A stretch of DNA of 64,000 nucleotides from Fibrobacter sp. UWR4 (GCF_003149045.1 NZ_QGDU01000017.1:1-64000); one strand, 5' to 3'; numbered from the stretch's first letter, positions 51,021 through 59,903 are shown. Program-made: numbers and translations. Notes: generated by a model not told the origin, from the sequence alone.

Positions 51021-52337
51021 ATGCGCCTGTTCCTTTTCATCCTCTGTCTTTTTGTCGGTGTAAGTCTTGGTGCTCCCAAGGCTTCCGCGAAACCGGCGGC
51101 AAAAAATAACGTTAAGCAGGCAACGCAAAAGACGGATGCCCAGATTAAGGAGCAGAAGGATGCCCTTAAGAAACTGGAATCCGACCTGGCAAAACGTCGT
51201 CAGGAACTGTCTATCCTGGAAACGGAAGAAAAGGGCGTCTTGAATACGATCTCCCTTCTTGACCAGAATTTGAATCAGACTCGCGTCTATATTCATGAAC
51301 TGACCAAGAGCGAGAACATGTTGCAGACTGCCTTGGTAAGGCTCTCCACGGAAATCGACTCGCTGGACAAAAAAATCTCGGAACGCAAGGCGGTCATGAC
51401 CAAACGTGTTAAGACTTTGTATGTAAACGGCCGCAGCAGCGAAGCCAAGGTGCTTGTGAATTTACTGACTCAGAAAGGAAATCCTGAACGTCAAGCTTAC
51501 TGGGTGCATCATATTCTGAGTAAGGATCGCGAGGAAGTGGAATACCTGCAGCGCCTGGTCATTGAACGTAACGAAAAGGCGGAACAGGAACAGTCTCATC
51601 TGGCTGAACTGAAAACACTCCAGTCCAAGAAGGCTGCAGAAGAAAAGGGTCTCGTATCCCAGATGAACGGTCAGGAAAAGATGCTGAAAAACCTGAAGCA
51701 GGACCAGAACATGCAACGTCGCGCTCTTCAGGAATTTGAGCAGAACCAGAAGACGATGCTGGCCTTGATCAAGATGTTGGAAGCTCGTCGTCAGAAGGAA
51801 ATTGAAGCCGCCAAGAAGGCTGAAGCGGAACGTATCGCCAGGGAGAAGGCCGCTAAGGAAAAGGCGACCAAGGATAAGAAGAAAAAGAAGGAAGAACCTA
51901 AGCAGAAGGTGATTACGAAGCCCAAGGTGGTGGTGGCCGCTACGGAAGGTCCCCGCTGCAAACCTTTGGAAGGCGAAATCATCAGTAACTACGGTCTACA
52001 GGAGCATCCTGTGCTTCACATTATGACTCGTAATCTAGGCGTGGAAATTCGTGGTAAGCGTGGCGGAATGGTCCGTGCGGCTGCTGCAGGAACGGTTGCC
52101 ATGGTGGCCGAAATTGATGGCCGAGGCCCGTCCGTAATTATCGAACATCCGGGTGGAACCTACTCTGTGTACGGCCATATGAAGTCAATTCGAGTAAAAG
52201 AAGGCACCAATGTGCGAAATTGCGAGGAAATTGGCGAAGTGGGCGACATCGGTTCCTTAAATGGAATTAAATTGTACTTCCAAGTTAGCGAAGGAACGCA
52301 GACTGTGGATCCTTTGCAGTGGTTGAATACGAAATGA
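51021..52337 (+). CDS. EnvC-like hydrolase activator with degenerate LytM domain
   Basis: A 438-residue exported protein: signal peptide (about 1-23), two coiled-coil regions (about 40-130 and 170-285), a Lys/Glu-rich hinge and a C-terminal LytM/M23 domain (about 315-436). The zinc residues are missing: the first His position is Asn (RNLGVEIRG) and the HxH motif reads KLYFQV, as in E. coli EnvC. It should activate an amidase without cutting peptidoglycan itself. It lies four bases after ftsX, matching the FtsEX-EnvC pathway. Confidence 0.87.
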   Translation: MRLFLFILCLFVGVSLGAPKASAKPAAKNNVKQATQKTDAQIKEQKDALKKLESDLAKRRQELSILETEEKGVLNTISLLDQNLNQTRVYIHELTKSENMLQTALVRLSTEIDSLDKKISERKAVMTKRVKTLYVNGRSSEAKVLVNLLTQKGNPERQAYWVHHILSKDREEVEYLQRLVIERNEKAEQEQSHLAELKTLQSKKAAEEKGLVSQMNGQEKMLKNLKQDQNMQRRALQEFEQNQKTMLALIKMLEARRQKEIEAAKKAEAERIAREKAAKEKATKDKKKKKEEPKQKVITKPKVVVAATEGPRCKPLEGEIISNYGLQEHPVLHIMTRNLGVEIRGKRGGMVRAAAAGTVAMVAEIDGRGPSVIIEHPGGTYSVYGHMKSIRVKEGTNVRNCEEIGEVGDIGSLNGIKLYFQVSEGTQTVDPLQWLNTK

Positions 52338-53458
52338 TTGATTACAGTTTAAAAGGTCCCGTATCCCAGGAAAGGGCGAGAATCCGCCTAATGTCCGCTT
52401 TGAGGGAAAATCGATTTCCTCAGGCCATCTTGATTGATGGTCCTACCGGCATAGGTAAGAAGGCTTTGGCGTTGGAAATTGCCAAGGCTCTTCAGTGTAC
52501 GGATCCTAACGGCAGGCCCTGTGGCCATTGCTTTGGTTGCCGCATGGCTGCCGAAAGCGGTGCCACCGAAAACTGGATCATTCCTCTGGAAGCGGCGGAA
52601 GCCCGTGCAAAGAAAGCGGAAGACGCCACTGCCAGAAGTACCGCAAAGACCATCGAAGATATTAAGCAGGACTACATCAAGGAGATTATCAAGAATCCCT
52701 ACCGTGTAGACGTCTTCAGTGCGGCAGCCTTCATTTCTGTGGAACTGATGCGTTCGATGACCAGCAGTTTCGCCATGAGGGGAGACCGAGTCCGTACGAT
52801 AATTATTGCTGAAGCGGACCGCATGAATGAAGCCGCAAGCAATGCCTTCCTGAAGACGCTGGAAGATGTTCCTCCTGACACCTATTTTATCCTGACCACA
52901 TCTTCCCGAGAGAAGATGCTCCAGACGATCCGCTCCAGATGTCTTGCCCTGCACCTGTTGCCGCTTACCGACGAGGAAGTCCGTAAGGAGGCAGACCGTG
53001 TGGCGGATGAGGAATTTGACCGTGCCTCCCTGACAGACGATGTTATCGGGATGGCCGTAGGTTCTCCGGGCAAGGCGCTTTATTTTGCACCACTCTGTGA
53101 ACAGTGGAATCCCCTGGCGGTAGAGTTCGTCCGAAAGTCCTTGTTGCAGGATTATACAGATTTATTCTTCTCCCTGAAGGAGGCGTCCCTGGACGATCCT
53201 TATGTGGCGAACCGTTTCCTGGAAGTGATGTCCTTCCTGGTGGCTGACCTCCTGAGAGAATTGGGCGGTGCGCCCTTGCGTATGCCTACGACTACCGCAA
53301 GTATTGGCTTGAGGAACTTCCCCCGTATTGATGCGACGGCCCTGGAACTTGCCTTGGTGGATATCCAGGAGACAATGTCCCGCATCGAGTCCCGCCGTGC
53401 AACGACTACCATGAGTCTTCAGACTCTGGCCTTGAAACTTTTCGAGGGCTATAAGTAA
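52334..53458 (+). CDS. holB: DNA polymerase III delta-prime subunit
   Basis: A 374-residue clamp-loader AAA+ protein. GPTGIGKKALALE is Walker A, and a four-Cys zinc module follows (CTDPNGRPCGHCFGC). Between it and the TIIIAEADRMNEAASNAFLKTLED segment is an insertion rich in Ala/Lys. The ATG overlaps the preceding stop in ATGA, better than an upstream in-frame GTG. It is coupled to recJ. Confidence 0.87.
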   Translation: MIDYSLKGPVSQERARIRLMSALRENRFPQAILIDGPTGIGKKALALEIAKALQCTDPNGRPCGHCFGCRMAAESGATENWIIPLEAAEARAKKAEDATARSTAKTIEDIKQDYIKEIIKNPYRVDVFSAAAFISVELMRSMTSSFAMRGDRVRTIIIAEADRMNEAASNAFLKTLEDVPPDTYFILTTSSREKMLQTIRSRCLALHLLPLTDEEVRKEADRVADEEFDRASLTDDVIGMAVGSPGKALYFAPLCEQWNPLAVEFVRKSLLQDYTDLFFSLKEASLDDPYVANRFLEVMSFLVADLLRELGGAPLRMPTTTASIGLRNFPRIDATALELALVDIQETMSRIESRRATTTMSLQTLALKLFEGYK

Positions 53459-55209
53459 TGGATTGCGTTGCCTTGGACGAACGCAGAGCGACTGCTCTTG
53501 CCCACGGACTTCGGATACCTCATGTGGTAGCCCGTTTCCTGGTGTCCCGAGGCATCAATACTCCCCTGGATGCTCGTCGCCTGCTGTGCAGCAGTAAGGA
53601 TGATGAACTGGACCCCTTTACCATGAAAGGCATGGAAGATGCGGTTCAGTGGATTCTGAACGTCCGTGAAAAGGGCGAGAAGGTCTTTATTTTTGGCGAC
53701 TACGATCTGGACGGCATGACGTCTGTAACGCTTCTGACCAAGGCCTTTGAAGACTTGAAGATTGTGTCTGACTGGAGGCTGCCGAATCGCTTCGGTGATG
53801 GTTACGGTCTTTCTGTTTCTGCAGTGGATGAAATGTATGAAGCAGGTGCCCGCTATGTGGTAACTGTGGATACGGGCATTACGGCCAACGCAGAAATTGC
53901 CCACGCCAAGGAATTGGGAATGGCCGTGATGGTCATTGACCACCATCAGCCTTCTGGAGAAGGCCTTCCTTGTTGCGATGTGCTGCTGGATCCCCATCAG
54001 GAAGGGGATCCGTATGAAAATCCGGAACTTTGCGGCGTAGGCGTATCCTACAAGTTTATTTGCGCCCTCTATTCCAGACTTTCCATTCCCTGTCCGACGA
54101 AGTTCCTGGACCTGGTTGCCTTGGGAACTCTGGCTGATCTGGTCCAGATGACTCCAGAAAATAGACTGTTTACCAAGATGGGCTTGACTCAGTTGAAGAA
54201 CAGTCCTTGGCCAGGCTTGCAGGAAATGTATTCCGCCTTGATGAAGCCGGAAAGTACGGTGGGTGGCATTGATGTCATGTATAAGTTTGCCCCCATCCTG
54301 AATGCTCCTGGCCGTATGGAACGTCCGGATCCGGCATTGAAACTTTTGCTGAGCCCAAACCGCGCCCAGGCAAATGCGTTGCTTGCTGAACTGAAGAACT
54401 GGAATACCCGACGCAAACAGAAGGAAGCGGAAATCACGGACATGGCCATGGAGCAGGTCAAGCTCGTCTATGGCGATACCTTGCCGACCGTCCTTGTTGT
54501 TGCGGGTGAAAATTGGCATGTAGGCGTGATTGGTATTGTGGCGGCAAAGCTGGCCCAGGAATACCATCGTCCGGCGGCTGTGCTTTCCATTGTGGAAGGT
54601 GTGGCTCACGCCAGCGCCCGCGCTGTTCCCGGCTTCAACTGGCATCGTGCGCTCTTTGAATGTAGGGACTTGTTCGACCGTTGGGGTGGTCACGCCAATG
54701 CGGCTGGCTTCTCCTTGACTGCGGACAAGATTGATGAACTTCGCAAACGTCTGGAGGTATCTGCCGCCGACCAGAATTACACGGGCGAAGAAACGGTTCT
54801 GTCGGAAGACTATCCTTACGATATCCAGGTGGCGCTCCACGAACTGACCATAGAGACTTCCCAGTACATGCCTTTCTGCCAGAACCAGAATCGTAACCAG
54901 ATGTTGCCCATTCTCTGCTTCCTGGATTTGCTGGAACCTTTTGGCGGAAACTTCCCCTATCCTACGTTCCGTGCGGATAACGTGAAGGTGCACCGCTTCC
55001 GTGAGTTGTCCGGCGGTCATCTCCAGATGGAAATTTCACAGGCGGGTAGCCCGGTGTTCCAGGCTATTGCGTTTGGTCTTCGCAAGCGCAAGACGGTCTT
55101 AACGGGTACCTCTCCGGTATCCATCGTCTTTGAACCTACCTGGAACTACTACAACGGTCACAAGTCCTTGCAGTTGTGCATCAAGGCCATTGAGCAGGGT
55201 AAGTCCTAA
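53458..55209 (+). CDS. recJ: Single-strand-specific exonuclease RecJ
   Basis: A 583-residue DHH-family 5'-3' exonuclease used in recombination and repair. Motifs seen are GDYDLDGMTS, VDTGITAN, the DHH motif as IDHHQPSGEG, ALGTLADLV and, in the DHHA1 domain, GHANAAGFS. The start overlaps the holB stop as TAATG. Its own stop overlaps the next start in the same way. Confidence 0.95.
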   Translation: MDCVALDERRATALAHGLRIPHVVARFLVSRGINTPLDARRLLCSSKDDELDPFTMKGMEDAVQWILNVREKGEKVFIFGDYDLDGMTSVTLLTKAFEDLKIVSDWRLPNRFGDGYGLSVSAVDEMYEAGARYVVTVDTGITANAEIAHAKELGMAVMVIDHHQPSGEGLPCCDVLLDPHQEGDPYENPELCGVGVSYKFICALYSRLSIPCPTKFLDLVALGTLADLVQMTPENRLFTKMGLTQLKNSPWPGLQEMYSALMKPESTVGGIDVMYKFAPILNAPGRMERPDPALKLLLSPNRAQANALLAELKNWNTRRKQKEAEITDMAMEQVKLVYGDTLPTVLVVAGENWHVGVIGIVAAKLAQEYHRPAAVLSIVEGVAHASARAVPGFNWHRALFECRDLFDRWGGHANAAGFSLTADKIDELRKRLEVSAADQNYTGEETVLSEDYPYDIQVALHELTIETSQYMPFCQNQNRNQMLPILCFLDLLEPFGGNFPYPTFRADNVKVHRFRELSGGHLQMEISQAGSPVFQAIAFGLRKRKTVLTGTSPVSIVFEPTWNYYNGHKSLQLCIKAIEQGKS

Positions 55210-55733
55210 TGTTCTTTAGAAATCTGTTTGGCTTGTTCGTTATCATGCTGTTCCTCGCCTTGGTCGTGGGCGTCCTGCTAATGCCTAGACGCGGCTACCA
55301 GACTCCGGTGGATGTGCGTGAAGTGGAGGTGGAGGATGTCCATAAGGTGGAAACGCCTTTTGTGGGCCGTATGATTCTTCCTGAAGCGTCCGACATCGAG
55401 GTGCTGGAAAATTCTGCTGGAAGAGACATGGAACAGATGGCCCGTTTCCTGCAGGGACGTGCAGCTGGCCTCCATTGGCTCGCCAACGAACATTTCAAGA
55501 AGGCCTGGCGTCACTATCGCAAGAGAACGACCGTCCCTGACATCCACGCCAGGTTGATTCTTTCCGTGGATTCCATGGGCGTGTTTCAGGTGGATTCCAT
55601 TATGTCCGATACGGACGATATGGACTTGGCTGCCCATCTTCAGGACCACATAAAAAAATACTGGCGCTACCGTCGTAGCACCAGTGGAAAAACGGATTTT
55701 ATAGTCCCGTTTATTTGGACTTCAAAATATTAA
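55209..55733 (+). CDS. Small single-helix protein with TonB/AgmX-like C-terminus
   Basis: A 174-residue protein with one N-terminal membrane helix (about 6-25), a charged linker and a C-terminal domain (about 105-174) whose pattern ARLILSVDSMGVFQVDSI, then YWRYRR and VPFIW, resembles the TonB/AgmX C-terminal fold seen in the protein at 30543-31481. There is no Pro-rich spacer, so it is too short to span the periplasm. It overlaps recJ by one base and overlaps the 3' end of the next gene, on the opposite strand, by 23 bases. Confidence 0.6.
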   Translation: MFFRNLFGLFVIMLFLALVVGVLLMPRRGYQTPVDVREVEVEDVHKVETPFVGRMILPEASDIEVLENSAGRDMEQMARFLQGRAAGLHWLANEHFKKAWRHYRKRTTVPDIHARLILSVDSMGVFQVDSIMSDTDDMDLAAHLQDHIKKYWRYRRSTSGKTDFIVPFIWTSKY

Positions 55734-56151
55734 GAAGCTGGTCGGCCTTCTTCTCGATGAGGATGAAGGCTTCGAACATACGGGCTTCGCGCCACTTGAT
55801 CAGGTACTTGGCTCGCCAATCATCAGCCACCATTTCGGTGTCTTCGTGATTGCCTTCCTTTTCCTTTTCGTTCTGGTACCATTCTTCCTTCTTGATTTCC
55901 TTGATCATGTCGCCAAGTTCTGCGGCAGGCTGCAGGGAACCCTTGCAAAGGAGAAGTGCGCGGAGGTTGTCCAGGAGAATCTCGTCGGTAGGTTCATCGG
56001 CATCGTCCCGGGCGCAATCCCAGATCTCGCCGCGATGACGTTCCGTCCAGCCAATCAGGTGCTTTTCAGTCTTCTGAAGTTCGCCCTTGGCAAGCTTTTC
56101 CTCGACTGCTTCGCGGGGGTAGTAAATGCTGTTCGGATAAAAGTCGATCAT
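55711..56151 (-). CDS. Conserved-looking cytoplasmic protein of unknown function
   Basis: A 146-residue soluble, charged, mainly helical protein with an ERHRGEIWDCARDDAD segment. A distant likeness to DUF4254 is possible but unproven. The ATG at 56151, preceded by GCGAGG, is preferred over a TTG at 56184 that has no ribosome-binding site. It converges on the TonB-like gene with a 23-base overlap of the coding ends. Confidence 0.6.
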   Translation of the reverse strand: MIDFYPNSIYYPREAVEEKLAKGELQKTEKHLIGWTERHRGEIWDCARDDADEPTDEILLDNLRALLLCKGSLQPAAELGDMIKEIKKEEWYQNEKEKEGNHEDTEMVADDWRAKYLIKWREARMFEAFILIEKKADQLLNILKSK

Positions 56152-56188
56152 GATGACCTCGCTACCTTTTAAAAGTTTGCTCAATTAA

Positions 56189-56271
<83 letters not shown>

Positions 56272-56341
56272 AGGTGTTGAGCGTGGCACAAATATATAAA
56301 AAATTAGGTCTGCTGCCTTAGTATTTGTTAAATTAAAGGAT

Positions 56342-56755
56342 ATGAAAAAGACTATTTCCCTTTTTTCCACATTTATCTTTGCCTTTTTGGTTTTGATTCT
56401 GTTGGTTCAACCCAAGGCCTACGCCTATGATGGCGATATGGATGTGTATCGTGAATTCAAGGAAGACTTGGCTCTTGCACGAGACACCTACATCAGTTCC
56501 CTGAACATGGCCATGGACGAAAAGGAAGTAAGCAATCCGTCCTGGAATGATATTGAATTTGAAGCACCGGATATGAAGTACTGTACTTTGAAAGAACTTC
56601 CCGGGGGCTTCAAGATTAAGGGTGCCCATGGCGCCTATAAGGTGGAAGTCGACATCAAGTTTGTTCCTGGTCGTGAAGACATGCGTTACCAGGTGAAACA
56701 CTCCAAAGGAAGCAACGGTCCTGGTAAGGAAATCGTAGGCGAAGTCTTCAGATAG
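56342..56755 (+). CDS. Small exported protein of unknown function
   Basis: A 137-residue exported protein: signal peptide about 1-28 (ending AYA), an acidic helical region and a small C-terminal beta-rich region with GGFKIKGAHGAYKVEVDIKF. No family is recognised. AAAGGA lies only one base before the ATG, too close for normal use, while TAAATT ends seven bases upstream, again compatible with a leaderless mRNA. Confidence 0.62.
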   Translation: MKKTISLFSTFIFAFLVLILLVQPKAYAYDGDMDVYREFKEDLALARDTYISSLNMAMDEKEVSNPSWNDIEFEAPDMKYCTLKELPGGFKIKGAHGAYKVEVDIKFVPGREDMRYQVKHSKGSNGPGKEIVGEVFR

Positions 56756-56811
56756 CAGGTACACTTCGCTTGAGGTCGGAGCTGCACTCCTAGAGGGATT
56801 AGAAGCCTGTA

Positions 56812-56842
56812 AAAAAAGGATGCCTTTAGGGCATCCTTTTTT
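56812..56842. terminator. Terminator copy A (duplicated block)
   Basis: AAAAAAGGATGCC (56812-56824) pairs with GGCATCCTTTTTT (56830-56842). The context GGATTAGAAGCCTGT just upstream recurs at copy B (57023-57069). Confidence 0.88.
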
Positions 56843-56873
56843 AGTAGACAGTTATTAGTAGTCGGTAGACAGG
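56842..56873 (+). repeat. Heptanucleotide-repeat remnant
   Basis: Degenerate GTAGACA-type units next to terminator copy A, related to the blocks at 1141, 7907 and 13878. Confidence 0.5.
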
Positions 56874-56875
56874 AA

Positions 56876-56911
56876 CTACTTAATGATGAGCATCGAATCG
56901 TCCCAGGCTTC
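56876..56911 (-). pseudogene. Remnant of a second gpmI 3' end
   Basis: Read on the minus strand this encodes EAWDDSMLIIK and a stop, nearly identical to the true gpmI end EAWDDSMLVIK at 57107-57142. The two 33-nt stretches share 27 bases. Four of the six differences are silent third-position changes; the other two give one Ile/Val change. Homology stops immediately upstream. Confidence 0.75.
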
Positions 56912-56918
56912 TCGTGAA

Positions 56919-57022
56919 CCTCCGCAGTTTACTGCGGGAGGTGAGCTTTAGCTCGCCGTTCGGTGAACGAAATCGTTTTTTCTAGAGATGCATCCACTTT
57001 AGTGGATAGCAGCTCTTAAAAA
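56919..57022. other. Cluster of hairpins with TTTA loops
   Basis: No gene is seen in 56756-57106. Between the two duplicated blocks lie CCCGCAG-type stem CCGCAG/CTGCGG, GAGC/GCTC and ATCCAC/GTGGAT, all closed by TTTA, plus CGTTC/GAACG followed by a T-run. Confidence 0.55.
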
Positions 57023-57037
57023 GGATTAGAAGCTTGT

Positions 57038-57069
57038 AAAAAAGGAAGCCTTTGCAGGCTTCCTTTTTT
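57038..57069. terminator. Terminator copy B, downstream of gpmI
   Basis: AAAAAAGGAAGCC (57038-57050) pairs with GGCTTCCTTTTTT (57057-57069); functional in both directions. Confidence 0.9.
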
Positions 57070-57106
57070 AACACCGACGGATGTCGGTGTAGATGACTAA
57101 TTAACC

Positions 57107-58741
57107 TTACTTGATCACGAGCATGGAGTCATCCCAGGCTTCGTGCTTTTCGAAGCCGAGGAGGTTAGCGGTGGTTGCTGCCAAGTTGGACAGACCCCAG
57201 TCGCCTTCCTTGAGGCCCAGCTTGCCGCCAGTAACGTTATCGTACAGAATGCAGGGAACCTTGTTCAAGGTGTGGCTGGTCTTTGCCTTGAAGGAACCAT
57301 CCTTGTTCACCTTGGGCATGCCGGTCTTCTTGTCGATTTCATACATTTCGTCGGCGTTACCATGGTCAGCGGTAATGAGAGCAACACCGCCGGCTGCGTC
57401 GATCACCGGGAGGAGACGAGCGAGGCCGATGTCCACAGCTTCGATAGCCATGGTAGCTGCACGGAAGGAACCAGTGTGGCCCACCATGTCGCCGTTGGGG
57501 TAGTTGCAGCGGAGCGTCTGGTACTTACCGCTCTTGATAGCTTCGATCATAGCGTCGGTAACTTCTGCAGCCTTCATCCAAGGACGCTGTTCGAAGGGGA
57601 CAACGTCGGATTCGATTTCCAGATAAGTTTCGCCGTCAAACTTGCTGGAACGGTTACCATTCCAGAAGTAAGTCACGTGGCCGTACTTCTGAGTTTCAGA
57701 GCAAGCGAACTGCTTCACGCCAGTTTCTGCGAACCATTCGCCGGAGGTTTCCTTGATTGCCGGAGGAGGAACCAGGAAGCGGTTGGGGAGCTTCAGGTCG
57801 CCATCGTACTGGAGCATGCCTGCGTAGCAAACCTTGGGGAAGCGGACGCGGTCGAATTCGTTGAAGGATTCTTCTTCGAAGGCGCGGGTGATTTCGATGG
57901 CACGGTCGCCACGGAAGTTGAAGAACACAACGGAGTCGCCATCGTTGATGGTGCCAACCGGCTGGCCGTTAGCTGCGATAACGAACGGCGGGAGGTCCTG
58001 GTCGATAGCCTTGGTTTCGCCACGGAGAGTTTCGATAGCCTGCTTAGCGGATTCGAACATACGGCCTTCACCCAGAACGTGGGTCTTCCAGCCAAGTTCA
58101 ACCATCTTCCAGTTAGCATTGTAACGGTCCATGGTGATCTGCATACGGCCACCACCGGAAGCGATGCAAACGTCGAATTCAGAAGAACGGAGTTCAGAGA
58201 GGAACTGTTCGAAGGGTTCCACATAGTCCAGAGCGGAAGTTTCAGGAACGTCACGACCGTCGAGAAGGATGTGGACGCGAACCTTCTTCACTGCTTCCTT
58301 CTTAGCCTGGGCCACCATGGCCTTCAGGTGAGAAATGTTGGAGTGAACGTTGCCGTCGGAGAAGAGGCCGATGAAGTGAAGAACAGTGTTCTTTTCACGA
58401 ACGTTGGCGGAGATTTCCTTCCAGGCGTCGCGGCCGAAGATTTCGCCGGAAACGATGGAGTCCTGAACGAGAGCTGCACCCTGGTTGTAAACCTGGCCAG
58501 CACCGATTGCGTTATGGCCAACTTCGGAGTTACCCATGTCTTCGTTGGTGGGCATACCGACAGCGCGGCCGTGAGCCTTCAGAAGAACGTTGGGGTAAGC
58601 CTTGAAGAGGTTGTCGAGGGTCGGCTGACGGGCGGCCTTGATGGCGTTGCCCTGTTCGTTGTTATTGATGCCGTAACCGTCCATAACGATGGTAACGACG
58701 GGACCCTTGATACCGGGGAAGTTGGAAAGCTTCTTAAGCAT
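57107..58741 (-). CDS. gpmI: 2,3-bisphosphoglycerate-independent phosphoglycerate mutase
   Basis: A 544-residue dimetal glycolytic enzyme of the alkaline-phosphatase superfamily, interconverting 3- and 2-phosphoglycerate. VTIVMDGYGIN carries a metal Asp, MGNSEVGHNAIGAG the catalytic Ser, and TADHGNADEM the distal metal ligands. CTGGAG precedes the ATG by six bases, and a GCCCGG/CCGGGC hairpin (58759-58775) sits just upstream in the leader. A decayed copy of its last codons lies about 230 bases downstream. Confidence 0.95.
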   Translation of the reverse strand: MLKKLSNFPGIKGPVVTIVMDGYGINNNEQGNAIKAARQPTLDNLFKAYPNVLLKAHGRAVGMPTNEDMGNSEVGHNAIGAGQVYNQGAALVQDSIVSGEIFGRDAWKEISANVREKNTVLHFIGLFSDGNVHSNISHLKAMVAQAKKEAVKKVRVHILLDGRDVPETSALDYVEPFEQFLSELRSSEFDVCIASGGGRMQITMDRYNANWKMVELGWKTHVLGEGRMFESAKQAIETLRGETKAIDQDLPPFVIAANGQPVGTINDGDSVVFFNFRGDRAIEITRAFEEESFNEFDRVRFPKVCYAGMLQYDGDLKLPNRFLVPPPAIKETSGEWFAETGVKQFACSETQKYGHVTYFWNGNRSSKFDGETYLEIESDVVPFEQRPWMKAAEVTDAMIEAIKSGKYQTLRCNYPNGDMVGHTGSFRAATMAIEAVDIGLARLLPVIDAAGGVALITADHGNADEMYEIDKKTGMPKVNKDGSFKAKTSHTLNKVPCILYDNVTGGKLGLKEGDWGLSNLAATTANLLGFEKHEAWDDSMLVIK

Positions 58742-58819
58742 AGTGTACTCCAGTTATGCCCGGACCTTCCGGGCGTGTTAAATTTACGGGTTAAATTTAG
58801 AAAAAATGGGGGGTAAATA

Positions 58820-58848
58820 AAAGACCCCTCGCAAAAGCGAGGAGTCTT
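58820..58848 (-). terminator. Terminator of the 343-residue lipoprotein gene
   Basis: AAAGACCCCTCGC pairs with GCGAGGAGTCTTT around AAAA (one mismatch); read on the minus strand it runs into T-rich sequence. Confidence 0.82.
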
Positions 58849-58871
58849 TAAAAGGCTAAAATCTTTAAGGA

Positions 58872-59903
58872 TTACTGAACCTTGTAGACTGCCAGCTTTA
58901 CGGTGTAGTTACCGTTGTTGCCGATCTTTGCACCGTTAACAGCGAGTGCGAAGAAGCCTGCGCCAGTAGCTTCGTTGAAAGCCTTGGTCTTACCGACGTA
59001 GATGTCGCCAGTGTAGTTTTCCATCAGGTTGTCAATGGTAGTACCGGTGATGCTCTTGTACTTGAAGTCGCTCATGTGAACGATACCGCCGTTTTCGGGC
59101 TTAGCATCCGGCCAGTAGTCCTGACCGTATTCTTCGGTGTTGCTGATGATGGAGAATGCTGCACCGTTGCCGCTAGTGATGGAGTAGTCGTCACCGCTGG
59201 TGGACTTGGACTTGACAACCACGATATCTGCGGTAGGAGATGCGACTGCAGTGCAGGTGGCCAGATCAAGACCCGGAGCCATGTCGGTAGTGAGGGTTAC
59301 TTCGGGGCAAGCGACCATGACGGGACTTGCAGAGGGCTGTGTGGCAGCGCTGCTTGCAGGAGTATTGGTCTTGCAGTACATGTCCGGACGGTTGAAGCTA
59401 ATGGACTGGGTGTTGGACAAGTCCTGCTTCATGGTGCCATCGTTTGCAGTAGCGGTAATGATGAACTTGTATTCGCCACATTCAGTCAGAGAAGCGTCCT
59501 GCAGGTTAAACATGACGTTTGCTTCCGTGAGGGAAACGCTCTTGTTGGTGGGGAAGGCGGGCAGAATGAAGGTGGGCTGTGCTGCAATAGTCTGCACGTC
59601 TGCGCCAACGACCTTACCAATCTGGATGGTCACGTTGGTGAACTGAAGATTTTCGGAAGCGGCGATGGTGGTGTCGGTGAATGCAAGGCCGATAGAACCG
59701 GTCAGCTTCACCTGGGTACCTGCGTTGACGACATTGAGGCCGGTGAAGGTAATGGAACCATCCTGGCGGGTGTCGATATTAATGGAAGTGCCCGGACCAT
59801 TGCTGGGCTTGGTGGAACCTTCGTCACCGCAAGCGATAAGGCCGAATGCGCCCATTGCGAACACAGAACCTGCCAGAAGTGTCTTTGCAAATTTGTAACT
59901 CAT
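58872..59903 (-). CDS. Lipoprotein with beta-sandwich-like repeats, unknown function
   Basis: A 343-residue predicted lipoprotein: lipobox LIAC with Cys at about residue 25, then a Gly/Pro/Ser linker. Two Thr/Ser-rich beta-domain-like regions (about 45-170 and 200-340) are separated by an Ala/Ser/Pro linker (about 185-200). Several Cys could form disulfides. No family is recognised. AGAGGA seven bases before the ATG at 59903 sets the start and removes a 15-residue upstream extension. Confidence 0.7.
   Translation of the reverse strand: MSYKFAKTLLAGSVFAMGAFGLIACGDEGSTKPSNGPGTSINIDTRQDGSITFTGLNVVNAGTQVKLTGSIGLAFTDTTIAASENLQFTNVTIQIGKVVGADVQTIAAQPTFILPAFPTNKSVSLTEANVMFNLQDASLTECGEYKFIITATANDGTMKQDLSNTQSISFNRPDMYCKTNTPASSAATQPSASPVMVACPEVTLTTDMAPGLDLATCTAVASPTADIVVVKSKSTSGDDYSITSGNGAAFSIISNTEEYGQDYWPDAKPENGGIVHMSDFKYKSITGTTIDNLMENYTGDIYVGKTKAFNEATGAGFFALAVNGAKIGNNGNYTVKLAVYKVQ

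Noticed and set aside
57143-58816. Plus-strand 557-residue frame antisense to gpmI
   Set aside because: gpmI is unmistakable on the other strand; the antisense translation has no recognisable motif.
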